From Kalmusia sp. IMI 367209 (Eukaryota; Ascomycota; Dothideomycetes; Pleosporales; Didymosphaeriaceae), in contig JAPEUQ010000014.1 of assembly GCA_027946365.1 (NCBI GenBank), positions 558,001 to 622,000 on the forward strand: a stretch of DNA of 64,000 nucleotides, written 5' to 3'. Positions 34,771 to 45,639 of this stretch are shown in pieces. The notes under the pieces were generated by a model. The model did not search any database and was not told where the DNA came from. It saw only the letters and a list, made by a program, of their open reading frames with translations. The position numbers and the translations under genes were made by a program. Each line of letters starts with the position of its first letter. Positions within the stretch are counted from its first letter, which is position 1.

Positions 34771-36176
34771 TCATCTATCTTTTGCTATATGGCGTACCCC
34801 GCTCTTCAACACCTCATATTCAATGCCCCGACCTTCTGAAGGCGGAGCCCAAGGCGCGAAAACGACCTTGAGCCATCGCCTCCACTTGGATATGTGGTTT
34901 TCCTCTTCGTTCCAGTGATCTTCGCCATTGATTGTGACGACTGGTGGTCTACTAGCGATGACTGGTCGTTTACTCAGTGCAATTCGACACGCGATCTGAT
35001 TAGTCCAGACCATGCCAAGAGATGGAGTCTTCAGAGTGTGCGGGGGATCTGAGCGAACATCGCCCCAACCCGTGAACCAACATTGCTGATGATCGAGCGC
35101 CAAGGGGTCGGGCGACAGGATGATCTCGTCATCTTTCTGTGAGACTGGATTCGAAGGAGCGTAGATGTTTGGAGGCTGTGGCGTGCTCTGGTGTTCCGTG
35201 CTCTGGCTGTTACCCGATGTCGTCCGCGACGGAGTGTTGGATATGGAATTCGAAGGAGGTCTAGCGAAGCGATCGGCGACCTGGTTTGCCACTACGATTG
35301 CGATTCCTTCTGTGCGGGCCAGATCTCGCAGCAAAGCTCCCAGCTGCGCCAATTGCGTGCCCCTCTTAGCCATGGAAGCCGCGCCGTCCCTCACGCCAGA
35401 CTTCTCGAACTCGGCGCGGTAGTTCGCAGCAACCGAGTCTAGTACAACGAGACCCACATTGTGCTTTTTTATAGCCACCGGCAGCTGGTAGCGCAGTATG
35501 TGTTCCTGGGACTCAAGATCGGGTGTCTGGATGCTCAGTATGCGGGATAGCGAGGGCTTCTCTTGTGGCGATAGCGAGTCGAGTAGTGGGTGCGCGGAGA
35601 GCAATTGTGTCAGGCGATTGGTAGAGAGGGCAGCTTCGGTCGAGATGTAAACGGCGGATTTGGATAGGCCGTGCGGTGGGGGTAGCTGGGATGCAAGCAA
35701 GAGCGTCAGGAGCAGCTGTGTTTTACCGGCGCCACTTGGAATTGGTCAGCGCATGTACGTACGGTACGGATAGGCTGTATGTGATGGATCGTGCATGTTA
35801 AGGCATACCTCTCGCCAGTGACCTCGACCAGGTAGCCAGGACGGATGCCACCCAGTAACGCAGCGTCGAGCTCTCCGTCCAAGATGCTTATAGTGCCGGC
35901 GGTGCTTGGTGCGGAAGCATGTCCAGGAGCAGACAGAAAGGCGTTGTTGCCGCGGGCTTCCTCTGCGCCGAAACCGAGGTGCTGGTGCAGGGCGAGCACA
36001 ACGGCGTCGACCAGCTTCCGCAGCTCTCCTGGGGGGACCTGGGCGCGCTTCGCTACATGTCGGGGCTCGAGGGTGACCAGGTCGTTCGTCGCTATCAGGG
36101 CCTTGTCGAGCGAGGGCAGCAGATGGGAATAAGGCTTGGTGTCGAAGTCAGGCAACACCTGCAGCAGGTCTGTCAT
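34771..36176 (-). CDS. RAD57: Rad51 paralogue Rad57
   Basis: RecA-fold ATPase that acts with Rad55 to stabilise Rad51 filaments in homologous recombination. Exons 36176-35809 and 35734-34771 give 443 aa (yeast Rad57 is 460). An N-terminal helical domain (LEPRHVAKRAQVPPGELRKL) precedes Walker A GESGAGKTQ at ~121-129, formed exactly across the intron. Walker B is GLVVLDSVAANYRAEFE at ~218. LGALLRDLARTEGIAIVVANQV matches the L2-side strand. The segment from ~285 (PSNSISNTPSRTT to QKDDEIILSPDPLALD) is an expanded low-complexity insert. GMVWTNQIACRIALSKRP is a Rad57-type C-terminal strand. The gene lies tail to tail with SAE2. Confidence 0.92.
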
Positions 36177-37421
36177 GGGGCCGGGGCCAGGGTCATGCTA
36201 CTCGGGCGGCTCTGCGGAGAGGCATGCGCGACGTTGCGCCCAGTTCCAGGCCAGAAGAGGTGTGCAGCGGCGAAGGCGGGCGACCCTACCGTAGAGGTGC
36301 GACGCGGGTGACGTGCGTGAATGCTGACTAACGGGCGTGCGCTGGACGGCCACGACGACGGCTTCCCGGTCCTGGCGATTCCCACGCTTCCTTTCCCCCG
36401 CGGCGGACGTCAGCGGCCTGTTGCAGCGCGTCGCCCAGACCCATACCCCGCAGGTTCCGCAGCCTCGCCTACCCACCCACGCCGCCCGCTGCCACCTTCC
36501 GCCATGCCTGTCCTGTGACGCTGAGCAGCTGGCCCCGCGCCCAAAGCGACAATGACCGCGTGCGCGTGCGCGCCTCGTCGAGCGCCGCCAGCCTGCTGTG
36601 ACAACACTCCAAGGACACGAGTGCTGCGTGCTGTGAAGCGCCTTGCTCGAACCCTTCGCCAGACCCCCAACGGCGCCTGATTAGCCGGCCACATCCCGCC
36701 CGCGGCCGTCGTCTTTGAAGCTCTTGCCCTACCGTGATACTTCCGCCCGTCCGCAGCAACTGAGCGCGCGCCGTCCGGCAGGGTAGCATCACCTCGGGGC
36801 TGTCCACCTCTAGAGGCGTATCCTCTTGGCCGAAATTGTCTGATACCAGCCTGTCGCTCCGCGCGGCAGTCCTTTTCCGGTCTTCCATCCTCGTCGCGGC
36901 TTCTTGGTACCCTCCGAGTCTCAGCGAGCGTTTGGGTGATAGGTAAGTGGGGATCACGTTGACAGGTCGCAGGCCCGACATCACGTCTACTGCGGATACA
37001 GCCCGCCTGTAGCCTGCATCGGCTCAGCACTTGCCAGTAAGTCTGCTCGCCGTCTCGTTGGTTCCCTTTCATCTGGCCACACACCAGCCTCCAATCGACC
37101 CATTTGCGGGTCATCTTCCGCAGAGCTGCTTGCTACGTGGAGCACGCCTCCCGTGATTACACGCCTTCGTCCGCTTCACATGCCTCGCTATCTCTGGAAC
37201 GTCCCCGCCTACTGCTACTTTCCCCTTTCGTCCAGTCCCATATAAGATCTCGACTGCCCTATACACCTCCTGGCCGACTCTTCGCCCACCGTTGCCCAGC
37301 GCACCCCAATGCCGGCCTACTGTCTCCAGGATTGCCACTACTTCTACCGCAGCGCCTTGCGGTTACTCTCCATTTAGCACCTGCATCTCGCCTCTATACG
37401 CTTAACTAATTTTCCAACACC
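36177..37421. promoter_or_regulatory. Divergent promoter region of RAD57 and carnitine acetyltransferase gene
   Basis: 1.25 kb, GC-rich near RAD57 and pyrimidine-rich near 37150-37420 ahead of the acetyltransferase start. Long minus-strand frames (36410-37114) are of the GC-rich, Arg/Gly/Ala type and are not called. Confidence 0.5.
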
Positions 37422-40402
37422 ATGGCAGCCCGTACCTTTACCCAACCTTCGTCACTGAACGGAACGCTTGCAGTCCAAGCATCCCACATGTCCACCTCTG
37501 AGGTCAACGGCTCCGTCCGCTCCGAGGCTTCGGCGAAGGAGAGCCAAGCTTCTTTCCCATCCGAAGTAAGAGATCCGCTTGGCCACCACAAGAACCCGAA
37601 TTCAAAGCCCGGCATCACCTTTGCCCATCAAGACAAGCTGCCTAAGCTCCCTATTCCTGAGCTCGACAGCTCATGCAAGAAGTACCTTGCCGCTCTCAAG
37701 CCGCTGCAAACACCCAAAGAGCATCATGATACGGTCATGGCGATACAGGACTTCATGAAGTCGGACGGTCCGGCGCTGCAAGACAAGCTGAACAAATACG
37801 CCAGTGGCAAAGCCAACTACATTGAACAATTCTGTGAGTATCTCTATCACAACATCGAAAAGTCGTGTAGATCTTGGTCCGCAGATCTCACTCCGTTCTA
37901 AATCGGTGCTATCACGCAGTAAATCTCGCAGATATGGAGCACGCGCTGACCTACCGTTAGGGTACGATTCGTATCTAAATTTCGATAATCCGGTGGTGCT
38001 TAATCTAAATCCGTTTTTCCTACTGGAGGACGACCCTACCCCGGCTCGCAACAATCAAGTCACTCGCGCTGCCTCATTAGTAGTCTCGGCACTTTCGTTC
38101 GTGCGCGCCGTCCGAAGAGAGGAAGGAGCTTCCGCCCGATACTGTTCGCGGCCAACCCCTCTGCATGTATCAGTACTCAAGGTTGTTCGGTACCGCACGG
38201 ATACCCACCGAGAATGGTTGTCAGATCGGCCAGGATCCCACCTCGAAGCATATTGTCGTCCTTTGCCATGGTCAGTTCTATTGGTTCGATGTTCTCGACG
38301 ATAACTCGGATCTTATCATGACCGAGAAAGACATCTCACTTAATCTGTCTGTCATTGTCGAAGATGCTTCCCAAATCCCCATTCGTGAAGCCGCAAAAGG
38401 CGCTTTGGGCGTCCTCAGCACCGAGAACCGCAAGGTGTGGTCAGGCCTAAGGGATGTTCTGCACCGGGAAGAGGGCTCGAACAACTCTGATTGCTTGAAC
38501 ATTGTCGACTCCGCACTCTTCATATTGTGCCTCGATTACACCGAGCCCCAGACTGGGGCAGATCTCTGCATGAACATGCTCTGCGGGTCAAGCAAGGTTG
38601 AACAAGGAGTACAAGTCGGCACCTGCACGAATCGTTGGTATGACAAGCTTCAGATCATCGTATGCAAGAACGGCAGTGCAGGGATCAACTTCGAGCATAC
38701 CGGCGTCGACGGTCACACTGTCCTTCGCTTTGCGTCTGACGTTTACACGGATACCATCCTCCGTTTTGCGAGGACTATTAACGGCAACGCACCCAGCCTC
38801 TGGGCATCTACCAGTCCCGATCCGGCCAAGCGAGACCCTGCTAGCTTTGGCGATGTTCAGACTACTCCACACAAGCTAGAGTGGGACATGATACCAGAGC
38901 TCAGTACTGCCTTGCGTTTCGCCGAGACACGGTTGGCAGATCTGATTCAGCAGAATGAGTTCGCCACTTTGGAATTTCCACACTATGGTAAGAACTTCAT
39001 GACGTCCATGGGTTTCTCACCAGATGCTTTCGTTCAAATGGCCTACCAGGCTGCTTACTACGGTCTGTATGGCAGGATGGAATGTGTTTACGAGCCGGCG
39101 ATGACCAAGTTCTTCTACCATGGAAGAACAGAGGCGATAAGATCGGTGTCTGATGAATCAGTGGACTTTGTAAAGACCTTTTGGGGTGAGAATCCAGCGG
39201 CTGCAAAGATCGATGCTCTTAGGAAAGCTTGTCAGAAGCATACCGCGACAACTAAAGATTGCGCGAAAGCACAAGGACCTGATAGACACATGTACGCTTT
39301 GTACTGTATCTGGCAGCGTGCGATAGACGAGGACGGAGCCGAAATGGCGAGTAGCGATGGTTGGGATTCAACGCGACCTTCCAGCCCTGAAGCAATCAAC
39401 TCCACTGTCGGTTCACCCAAGCGTACGTCTCTTCTATCGGAAAACGGCTCAATCAGTAGCTCGCCTCCAGCACCCGTTCAACATCAGATGCCAGCCTTAT
39501 TTGCCGACGCCGGTTGGGACAAACTCAACACCACAATCCTTTCGACATCAAATTGCGGTAATCCTTCATTGAGACAATTTGGTTTTGGTCCTACTTCAGG
39601 CGACGGCTTCGGTATCGGCTATATCATCAAAGATGGCAGTATCTCTATTTGCGCATCATCTAAGCACAGGCAGACCTCTCGATTCATCGACGCTTTGGAA
39701 TCATATTTCCTCGAAATTCGTAAGCTTCTCCGCCAGCTCAAACGGCGCGGCACCTCAGCCGACAAGACACTATCGCGCGCTCGTGAAGCAGAAGACCGAC
39801 CCAAAGCTTCCCGAGTCAAGAGTCGGGGTCGCCTTATCACGAGCGACGGCAAGGCACAGGCGCCTCCTGCAGAAGAAGAGGTCACAGAAAGTGATGACGA
39901 TGGTCTCGGTGGATGTATGACTCCCCCATCTCTCAAGCTCGAACCTGTTGCAAATATCACACTTCGCCCCGCTGCACCTCTTACACCTCCCCAATCACCG
40001 CCCTTCAAGCCGCTCACTACCGTTCACGTGAGCTCGCCACGCCGCCCGCCTATCAAGACGTTTCGGACGCGGAAATGCTCGAGGGCGGTAGTGAGACGGC
40101 TATACCCGAACACCTTTTCCTCTTCTTGATTTTCCTATGCACATATTCGTATCATTTTACTCCCTGCACATAAATGTCCTATACCCCGCCTAGACAAGAC
40201 TTTCCACCTTCATTAAATCACATCGTTGTCATCTCTTTCATTATTATTTCATTTGCTGATTTCTTGTTTCCTAGATGGCTTCTTCGACGCCGGCATGCTA
40301 CTATCTGCACTCAAGGCGAAGGAGGAAGACGACCCAAGCGAAGACCAACGTGACGTGATCAGGCGCAACATTGGGAGGAGGCTGAAGCTGGCAGAATACT
40401 GA
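37422..40402 (+). CDS. Carnitine O-acetyltransferase, cytosolic Yat/FacC type, with one apparent +1 frameshift
   Basis: Transfers acetyl groups between CoA and carnitine to move acetyl units between compartments, important on acetate and fatty acids. Exons 37422-37833, 37961-39914 and 40275-40402, 830 aa. Motifs: KLPKLPIPELDSSCKKYLAA at the start, FDNPVVLNLNPFF, MYQYSRLFGTARIP, the catalytic-His strand AGINFEHTGVDGHTVLRFA, YGRMECVYEPAMTKFFYHGR, and SLRQFGFGPTSGDGFGIGYI. No mitochondrial presequence or C-terminal peroxisome signal is seen, pointing to the cytosol. Around 38119-38126 the frame changes: SFVRAVRREE ends one frame and ELPPDTVRGQPLC starts the next; one base must be skipped. The last intron (39915-40274, 360 nt) joins DDDGLGG to YGFFDAGMLLSALKAKEEDD. 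If retained it encodes a different Pro-rich tail ending at 40129. Confidence 0.85.
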
Positions 40403-41475
40403 GGGACTGCAAAGATAACGTTGGCATGGGCGGATTTGCTTGAGCGTTTTCAAACCAGCATCGTTGCGGTGTTGGGCGTTCGGAAGATATCAAATTGGGT
40501 ATTAGATAGTGTCGGAGTATATGTATGCTATAAATTGCTATCAATAACGAGATATGATTTTGTAGCCAGGATGTGTGTGTTGCGCTTCCTGGGATTGCTT
40601 AGCGCTTGGCCTATTCTAGTGGTGCATGTACAGGGTCACGTATCATTATCTCCCCTTGATGCTTCCCATCCTCACTCATGCGCTTACGCAGTCCTTGTTA
40701 TGTAAAGAAAGAAAAAAGGAAGTCTAGGGCGACAACATACAGTTGGAGGACGAAATTTATCAATGACTTTCGACTTTTATATTGTGTATTTGGATTGATT
40801 CGGCTCATAACGTATCCTCGAATTCTTGTGTTAATATTGTATGCTAATTCGAGTCAAATATCTTGGGCCAGAACTAGGAAACTCGCATGGGAGGGCTATG
40901 AGGCTCTGCCTGTAACAGGTTTTTGGTGTACATGAGGATATAATAAAGCACAGTCTGAAGTTCTGAACTTGTTCAAACACAAAGTATTGAAGAGGTTGGA
41001 TGCTGGACCGTGATTGATCAATGGTCGCTTGACTGATTGGGAAGAGTTAGTTCGTTGTGGCTAAATTTATATGAAAGTCTTCCTTTCTAGGATGGAATTT
41101 CGATCCTAAGAGTCATGAAAATCGCTATATCATACTATCGCCTTTTTATTAGCTTCGTATGTTTTGTTTCTGGGGTTGACTTGCAATCATTAGTTCATAC
41201 TAGGAGTGCAAAATCGACTACGGCGTCTATGACGTCTACATTCCGACATAACTTGCAAACTTTACAATTGCCTATTGTTGGCAGAGCATAGGTATATCCA
41301 GCTGACGCCAGCTTGATGTATTAAGATCTAGTATGTAGATCTTTTCCTGGTCATCATATCGATCGTGACGAGATCTAGCACTCGTTGCGCTGAACATACC
41401 TCCCAAGCCAAACAATTACGATCAACTTAGACCACCCAATACGAGGATAATCATCTTCCCATCACACAATCCACC
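40403..41475. other. Intergenic gap, acetyltransferase to conserved unknown gene
   Basis: 1.07 kb of AT-richer sequence. Short open frames only; nothing recognisable. Confidence 0.5.
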
Positions 41476-42150
41476 ATGTCAGAACCCCAGCCGACCCTTC
41501 CTGCGATACTTACAACTCTTCTTTCAACGACACGCCTCGCCCATCCTCCGTCACATGCCACGCATCCCTCCTTAACTTCCGCCATATCATCCCTCCTCCT
41601 ACACCCCACACTAGAAGCCACTCTGCACATCCTCAATGGCGACCTGCCTTCCGCACACTTCCTTGTGCGCCACATGCAGGCGCCACCGGCAATTGAGGGC
41701 ATGCTGCTCCATTCCATTCTGCATCGATGCGAGGGTGATATGCAGAACGCGCGTCTGTGGGCGAGTGATGTCCGGGATGCAGGGGAGGGCTGGGTGCCGA
41801 AGCACAAGGGAGAGAAAAAGCTAGAGGCAGAAGTAGTAGATAGGATAGGCGGGAAGGAAAACGATGAGCACTCGAATGTTGTGGAATTTGTGTATGAGAA
41901 TGACAAAGAAGAGATGGAGCGGTTGATTGATGACGTTGGAAAAATTCGGACGGAAAGACGAAGTCAAGGAGAGGCAGAGCTTGAGAACAGGATACGGAAT
42001 GAGTTGGAGAAGGTGCTAGAGTGGTGTAGAAGAAAATTTGGGGATGGCGAATGGCTTGATGCGAGCGCGGCGTGGGTCAAGGATAGTGAGGATCTGCGTA
42101 GGAAAGGGGAAGACATGGTCAGTGGAGGGAAGGGATGGAGAGAATTCTGA
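41476..42150 (+). CDS. Conserved protein of unknown function
   Basis: Single-exon frame of 224 codons with no signal peptide or membrane segment, presumably cytosolic. The N-terminal half is helical and Leu/His/Thr-rich. A motif pair I associate with a family of uncharacterised fungal proteins is present: LHILNGDLPSAHFLVRHMQ followed by GMLLHSILHRCEGDMQNARLW. The C-terminal half is charged with a likely coiled coil (EEMERLIDDVGKIRTERR, ELENRIRNELEKVLEWCRR). Codon use and uninterrupted length support it as real. No function is proposed. It sits between the acetyltransferase and the HET relic. Confidence 0.75.
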   Translation: MSEPQPTLPAILTTLLSTTRLAHPPSHATHPSLTSAISSLLLHPTLEATLHILNGDLPSAHFLVRHMQAPPAIEGMLLHSILHRCEGDMQNARLWASDVRDAGEGWVPKHKGEKKLEAEVVDRIGGKENDEHSNVVEFVYENDKEEMERLIDDVGKIRTERRSQGEAELENRIRNELEKVLEWCRRKFGDGEWLDASAAWVKDSEDLRRKGEDMVSGGKGWREF

Positions 42151-42341
42151 ATTTAGTACGGAGAGCCAGTCAAGTTGACGATGCTGGCGATAGACTAAGC
42201 ACCGAGTTGCCCTAGGATACGCAATTCATTCATTGAAATTTCCACAGATCACACTCAAAGACTTAGACATAGCTAGGTATAAGTCGAGCGTAGAACATCG
42301 GCATCGTTGAATGCTAAAGAGTATACTAGTAGAGCAACGTC

Positions 42342-42824
42342 TTATACCAGAATAAGTTCTTGGATGTTGACTCCTCTCCTGTGAAGTTCGTCCACTAATA
42401 ACCTAGGATCAGCTTGTGTAATATATTTCGTATCCTTGTTTACCAAACAACGCTTTTCTCGTTGCCCCGGCTGATAATCCTGTAGATATTCCCATCCATC
42501 GGGTAACTGCCCTAATCGTGGATCATCATAAATCGCTGTAGCACTGTTCAAATCTTTTAATCCTTGAATAAGACACCCGCTATCATCAATTATCCAATAC
42601 ACCTCATAGCCATCAGGCGAAGGTCCATGTAAAGCCACTCTGTTCCCAAAGATGACAACATAAGCAGGTCCTCCTACCAGGTGCGTGGCTGGGTCTGGTT
42701 GGAAGTAGCTTTTCGAAGCAAAAGGGGGGTAGGGCATCCTAAGATGACGTTCAGTAGGCCTCCTGTCGAAAGTATTAGCAGATTTGAAACTACTTGCGTC
42801 GTGCTGTGGATGAACAAGGGCCAT
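42342..42824 (-). CDS. Open frame with tandem degenerate WW-like units (3' part of HET relic)
   Basis: 160-codon frame at the downstream end of the HET relic. Residues ~69-101 read PDGYEVYWIIDDSG to IYDDPRL, and ~105-140 read LPDGWEYLQDYQPGQ to YITQADPRL, each with the first aromatic-Pro spacing of a WW fold but with weak second aromatics. It may be the tail of the HET gene, or a separate small gene that survived; many fungal HET-type proteins have similar WW-like tails as far as I recall. Confidence 0.4.
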   Translation of the reverse strand: MALVHPQHDASSFKSANTFDRRPTERHLRMPYPPFASKSYFQPDPATHLVGGPAYVVIFGNRVALHGPSPDGYEVYWIIDDSGCLIQGLKDLNSATAIYDDPRLGQLPDGWEYLQDYQPGQREKRCLVNKDTKYITQADPRLLVDELHRRGVNIQELILV

Positions 42825-45116
42825 AGTATCTTTGCCTCTATTGCCATGTAGTTTGAGTCTACATAATATGAAAACTTCACCCTGCCACGCATGACATTGA
42901 CGGATTGTGTGAAGTTGACAATCTAAACAATCCTAGTGAGAACAGGTAGTGTTTTTCACCGCACACTTTGCGTATGTCTGATACCCTTTGTTGTAATCTT
43001 TCTTCTTGAAAACACTTAGTTCAACAAGACATTCACATACCTGCCTTAAATTTTGGAGAGCAAATTCCTGTCTCTCCATTATCATATCGAAAAAACAGAT
43101 CGGCCTCGAATTGCCACAGAGATGATTGGCTCGCGGTCCTCGTGGTCGTATACCTCCCAATACTGGTCAAGACTTGGCATCGAGAAAAAAGTGCCGCCTT
43201 GGTCGTGATAACCACAGCTTGTTGTTTGGACAAAAGTCTTCTTCCTCTTCTCGTCAGTGGTCTTTGCTACATTTTCCCAGCGTCGCAGAACCGATTTCAT
43301 GGTGTCTTCTAGCGGTGCAGGATCGCTAATCTCCTCTACAACTCCGCATAAAACCACAAAACACCGAAAACGGCGAGCCGCGAGGCGGTAGGTTTTTTAA
43401 TTGGCCCGCATTCGCTGATTTCAAAACAATAGATATCCCAGAACGGCCACTTGGGACGCCATGTCAACCAGTCGGGTACCCGTGAAGGATGATCAGAACG
43501 CTGCTCTTGCGCGGCGGAATCACAGCGAGTAAGAATTGCCAGGTCGCGTTACTCCTCTAGGTGTGCCAAGCAGACATTTCGGAAGAGTTTCGGGATAGGG
43601 AGGGCGTAGTCTGCCTGGATGAGAGAAGCCTCTTCAGTACTCAGGAGACCAAGGAGTGCCAAAATTCGATCATGTGGTCTAGAGTAATCCGCAAACCGTG
43701 TATAATGAAGCAAAAATACCAGATGGTCGCTAACAGCTCGACCGACAACCTGAGTGCGTTGTGAAACTAATGATTCAGTAGATATGGTGTCAGTTTCGTC
43801 CGGTCCTTTCAAGCTCAAGAAATTGATAGCATTTCGCATGTGAATCCAAGGTATAGAACCAGAACCGTATTATATGTTACTTTGAGAACTAGCAAGGTCA
43901 ATATCCTGCCAAGTCCCAAAACGTGGCAGCAGTATCGACGCGGTAACGTCAAAGACGAAGCCGCAGTTGAGTTTGAGGTCCAGCATGAGCTTAGAAGAGG
44001 AATTAGGAGTTTTTGGTTCTGTGATCACAAGAACTTGTCACATAACGCCATAAAAGTGAATATTGACACTCACTAATACAATTCAGTCTTTATACCAATT
44101 TGAACGTAGGACTCTGATTTTACATACCACAATCTGCTCCACCAGGCACGTTCTAGACTATTCCGTAGTGCATGATAATCTCTTCCGTCAAATGGTAGTT
44201 TTCAGGCCGATAAGGCTTCGAAGCTTAGCTTGTAGCCTTCCCAAAGATCCTGGATATTCACTTCCAGGAAGGCTCTCGAGTCGTATATTTCATCTGCCGA
44301 TAGACGCTCCAGAAAATGACCTGTGGCAGCCAAAATCTGTTGGCCTATAGATGTAAGTATGTTCATCGCTCTTATGAGAACACGAGAAACGTCAGGCTGC
44401 CGAAGGTGTCTTAAAGCGGACTCAAGATTCGGCCGCACTTCTACTATAGCTGATACATCATCTATGCCGGTAGGGGCGACCTTTACTCTCGAATTTACTC
44501 CATTCTAACCCCAAGCATATGGGAGTGCTGTGATCAATTTAGTTGCAGTCCGGGCCTACAAAGTACAACATCCTCCCGATCATGGGCGCTATTTGATACA
44601 TAAACCTTGGTGAATATTCTGTAGCTTGACGACGACTTGGATACCAGAAATGCGTATATTACGGAGAATAATGTAGTACCTTTTGACAGATAGAATCAGC
44701 CCCAACTCACCTTCATTTTTAGGCTCAAATCCAGGGTAGGGATTGAGAACAGCATCGCAATGATATAATTCGCGTCCAACAGTCGCATTAGGATGGATCC
44801 ACTGGACCTCAGCGATAGAATGAAATATGTAATCCCCTTTGAGAGTTTTGGACATGTTCCAACCACTGGGTAACTTCTCTCAAGCTTGTCTTGAGTAAGC
44901 CTGCTGTCCGGCGCTCTTTTTTGGCTCAACCAGCGGCGCATGGAAGATCTCGAGTTCGATCTCATCATCGAAGGTTTTTGCAGGCAGGGTCTTCATGAGT
45001 CTAATTTCCTTAGTAGATTGATCGAGCGGCTGATACCGGTACGGCTTTGGCGAATTGATCTCTTGAGCGAGTGGTCTTTCCAGTAGCCCCCACCGCCACT
45101 TGCAGAGTCAGTGCAT
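42342..45116 (-). pseudogene. Relic of a HET-domain (heterokaryon incompatibility) gene with WW-like segments
   Basis: Fragments in HET order on the minus strand. Near 45,060-44,900: PYRYQPLDQSTKEIRLMKTL, a typical HET lead-in, preceded by ATG-CAC-TGA at 45116-45108 and closed by a TGA at 44882-44880. Near 44,830: LPSGWNMSKTLKGDYIF, WW-like. At 44525-44508: LPYAWG, the ALSYxWG motif, directly followed by a TAG at 44507-44505. Near 44,440-44,370: NLESALRHLRQPDVSRVL, after which the expected WIDAICINQ is missing or out of frame. At 43839-43549: SRPHDRILALLGLLS and IQADYALPIPKLFRNV. Near 43,470: SRVPDWLTWRPKWPFWDI. At 43357-43082: VVEEISD and KSVLRRWENVA in another frame. The end (42824-42342) has two WW-like units, LPDGWE to ADPRL and PDGYE to YDDPRL. 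Stops and frame changes are too many for introns to explain. In working copies HET proteins act in self/non-self recognition. Boundaries are approximate. Confidence 0.75.
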
Positions 45117-45639
45117 GGTGAAGATCACTGAGACTTTGAAACTAGCAAATAGAACGATATAAGTAGTCAGTTATAGTGAAGCAAAGAGAAGGAGAGAGGG
45201 AAGTTTGGAAACGCTGCGGGGCAAGTGCCACAAGGCTGAGAACTGGAGGCTGAGTCGCGATCCGGCCTCGTACACAACTCCGCTAAGTATGGTATACCAT
45301 CTCAGGACGCACTTAGAAAATCCTGTTCAGCACCAAAGCCTTAGTATCAACTTCTGATCTTGCTCACCAAGGGTATAATAATGTCCCACACCTGTGTAGC
45401 AAAATACGCGATTTGAAATGATAAAAAGTATTTCAGAAACCAGTGCGCGCATTCACACGCTCGATATCATATATCTACAAGGCGCCCGACTAGAAATACA
45501 TTTTCGCGTCCACTCAATCCGAGAAAGCCATCCAAACGCCAGAGGTATGATAAGAGAACGGAAACTTTCGAGTCGTCTATACAACGAAATCATCGATGTT
45601 ATGTCCCGAGACAGCATGTCGGCAAAGGGGCGAGCCGCA
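45117..45639. other. Gap between HET relic and RCF2, including RCF2 3' flank
   Basis: 523 bp. Holds a UGUA-type element at 45472-45479 on the RCF2 strand. No gene. Confidence 0.5.
45472..45479 (-). promoter_or_regulatory. Candidate PUF-binding element in RCF2 3' UTR
   Basis: The RCF2 strand reads TGTAGATA, a perfect match to UGUANAUA, the Puf3-type element that marks nuclear-encoded mitochondrial mRNAs in yeast, 160-170 nt past the RCF2 stop. UTR extent is assumed; a chance match is possible. Confidence 0.35.

Noticed and set aside
36410..37114. 234-codon minus-strand open frame between RAD57 and the acetyltransferase gene
   Set aside because: Lies in a GC-rich divergent promoter; Arg/Gly/Ala-rich with no family features.
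39913..40173. Alternative frame at the end of the acetyltransferase gene (PPAYQDVSDAEMLEG) as the true C-terminus after a second frameshift
   Set aside because: The GTATGA donor at 39915 joined to 40275 gives GLGGYGFFDAGM directly, so no second frameshift is needed.
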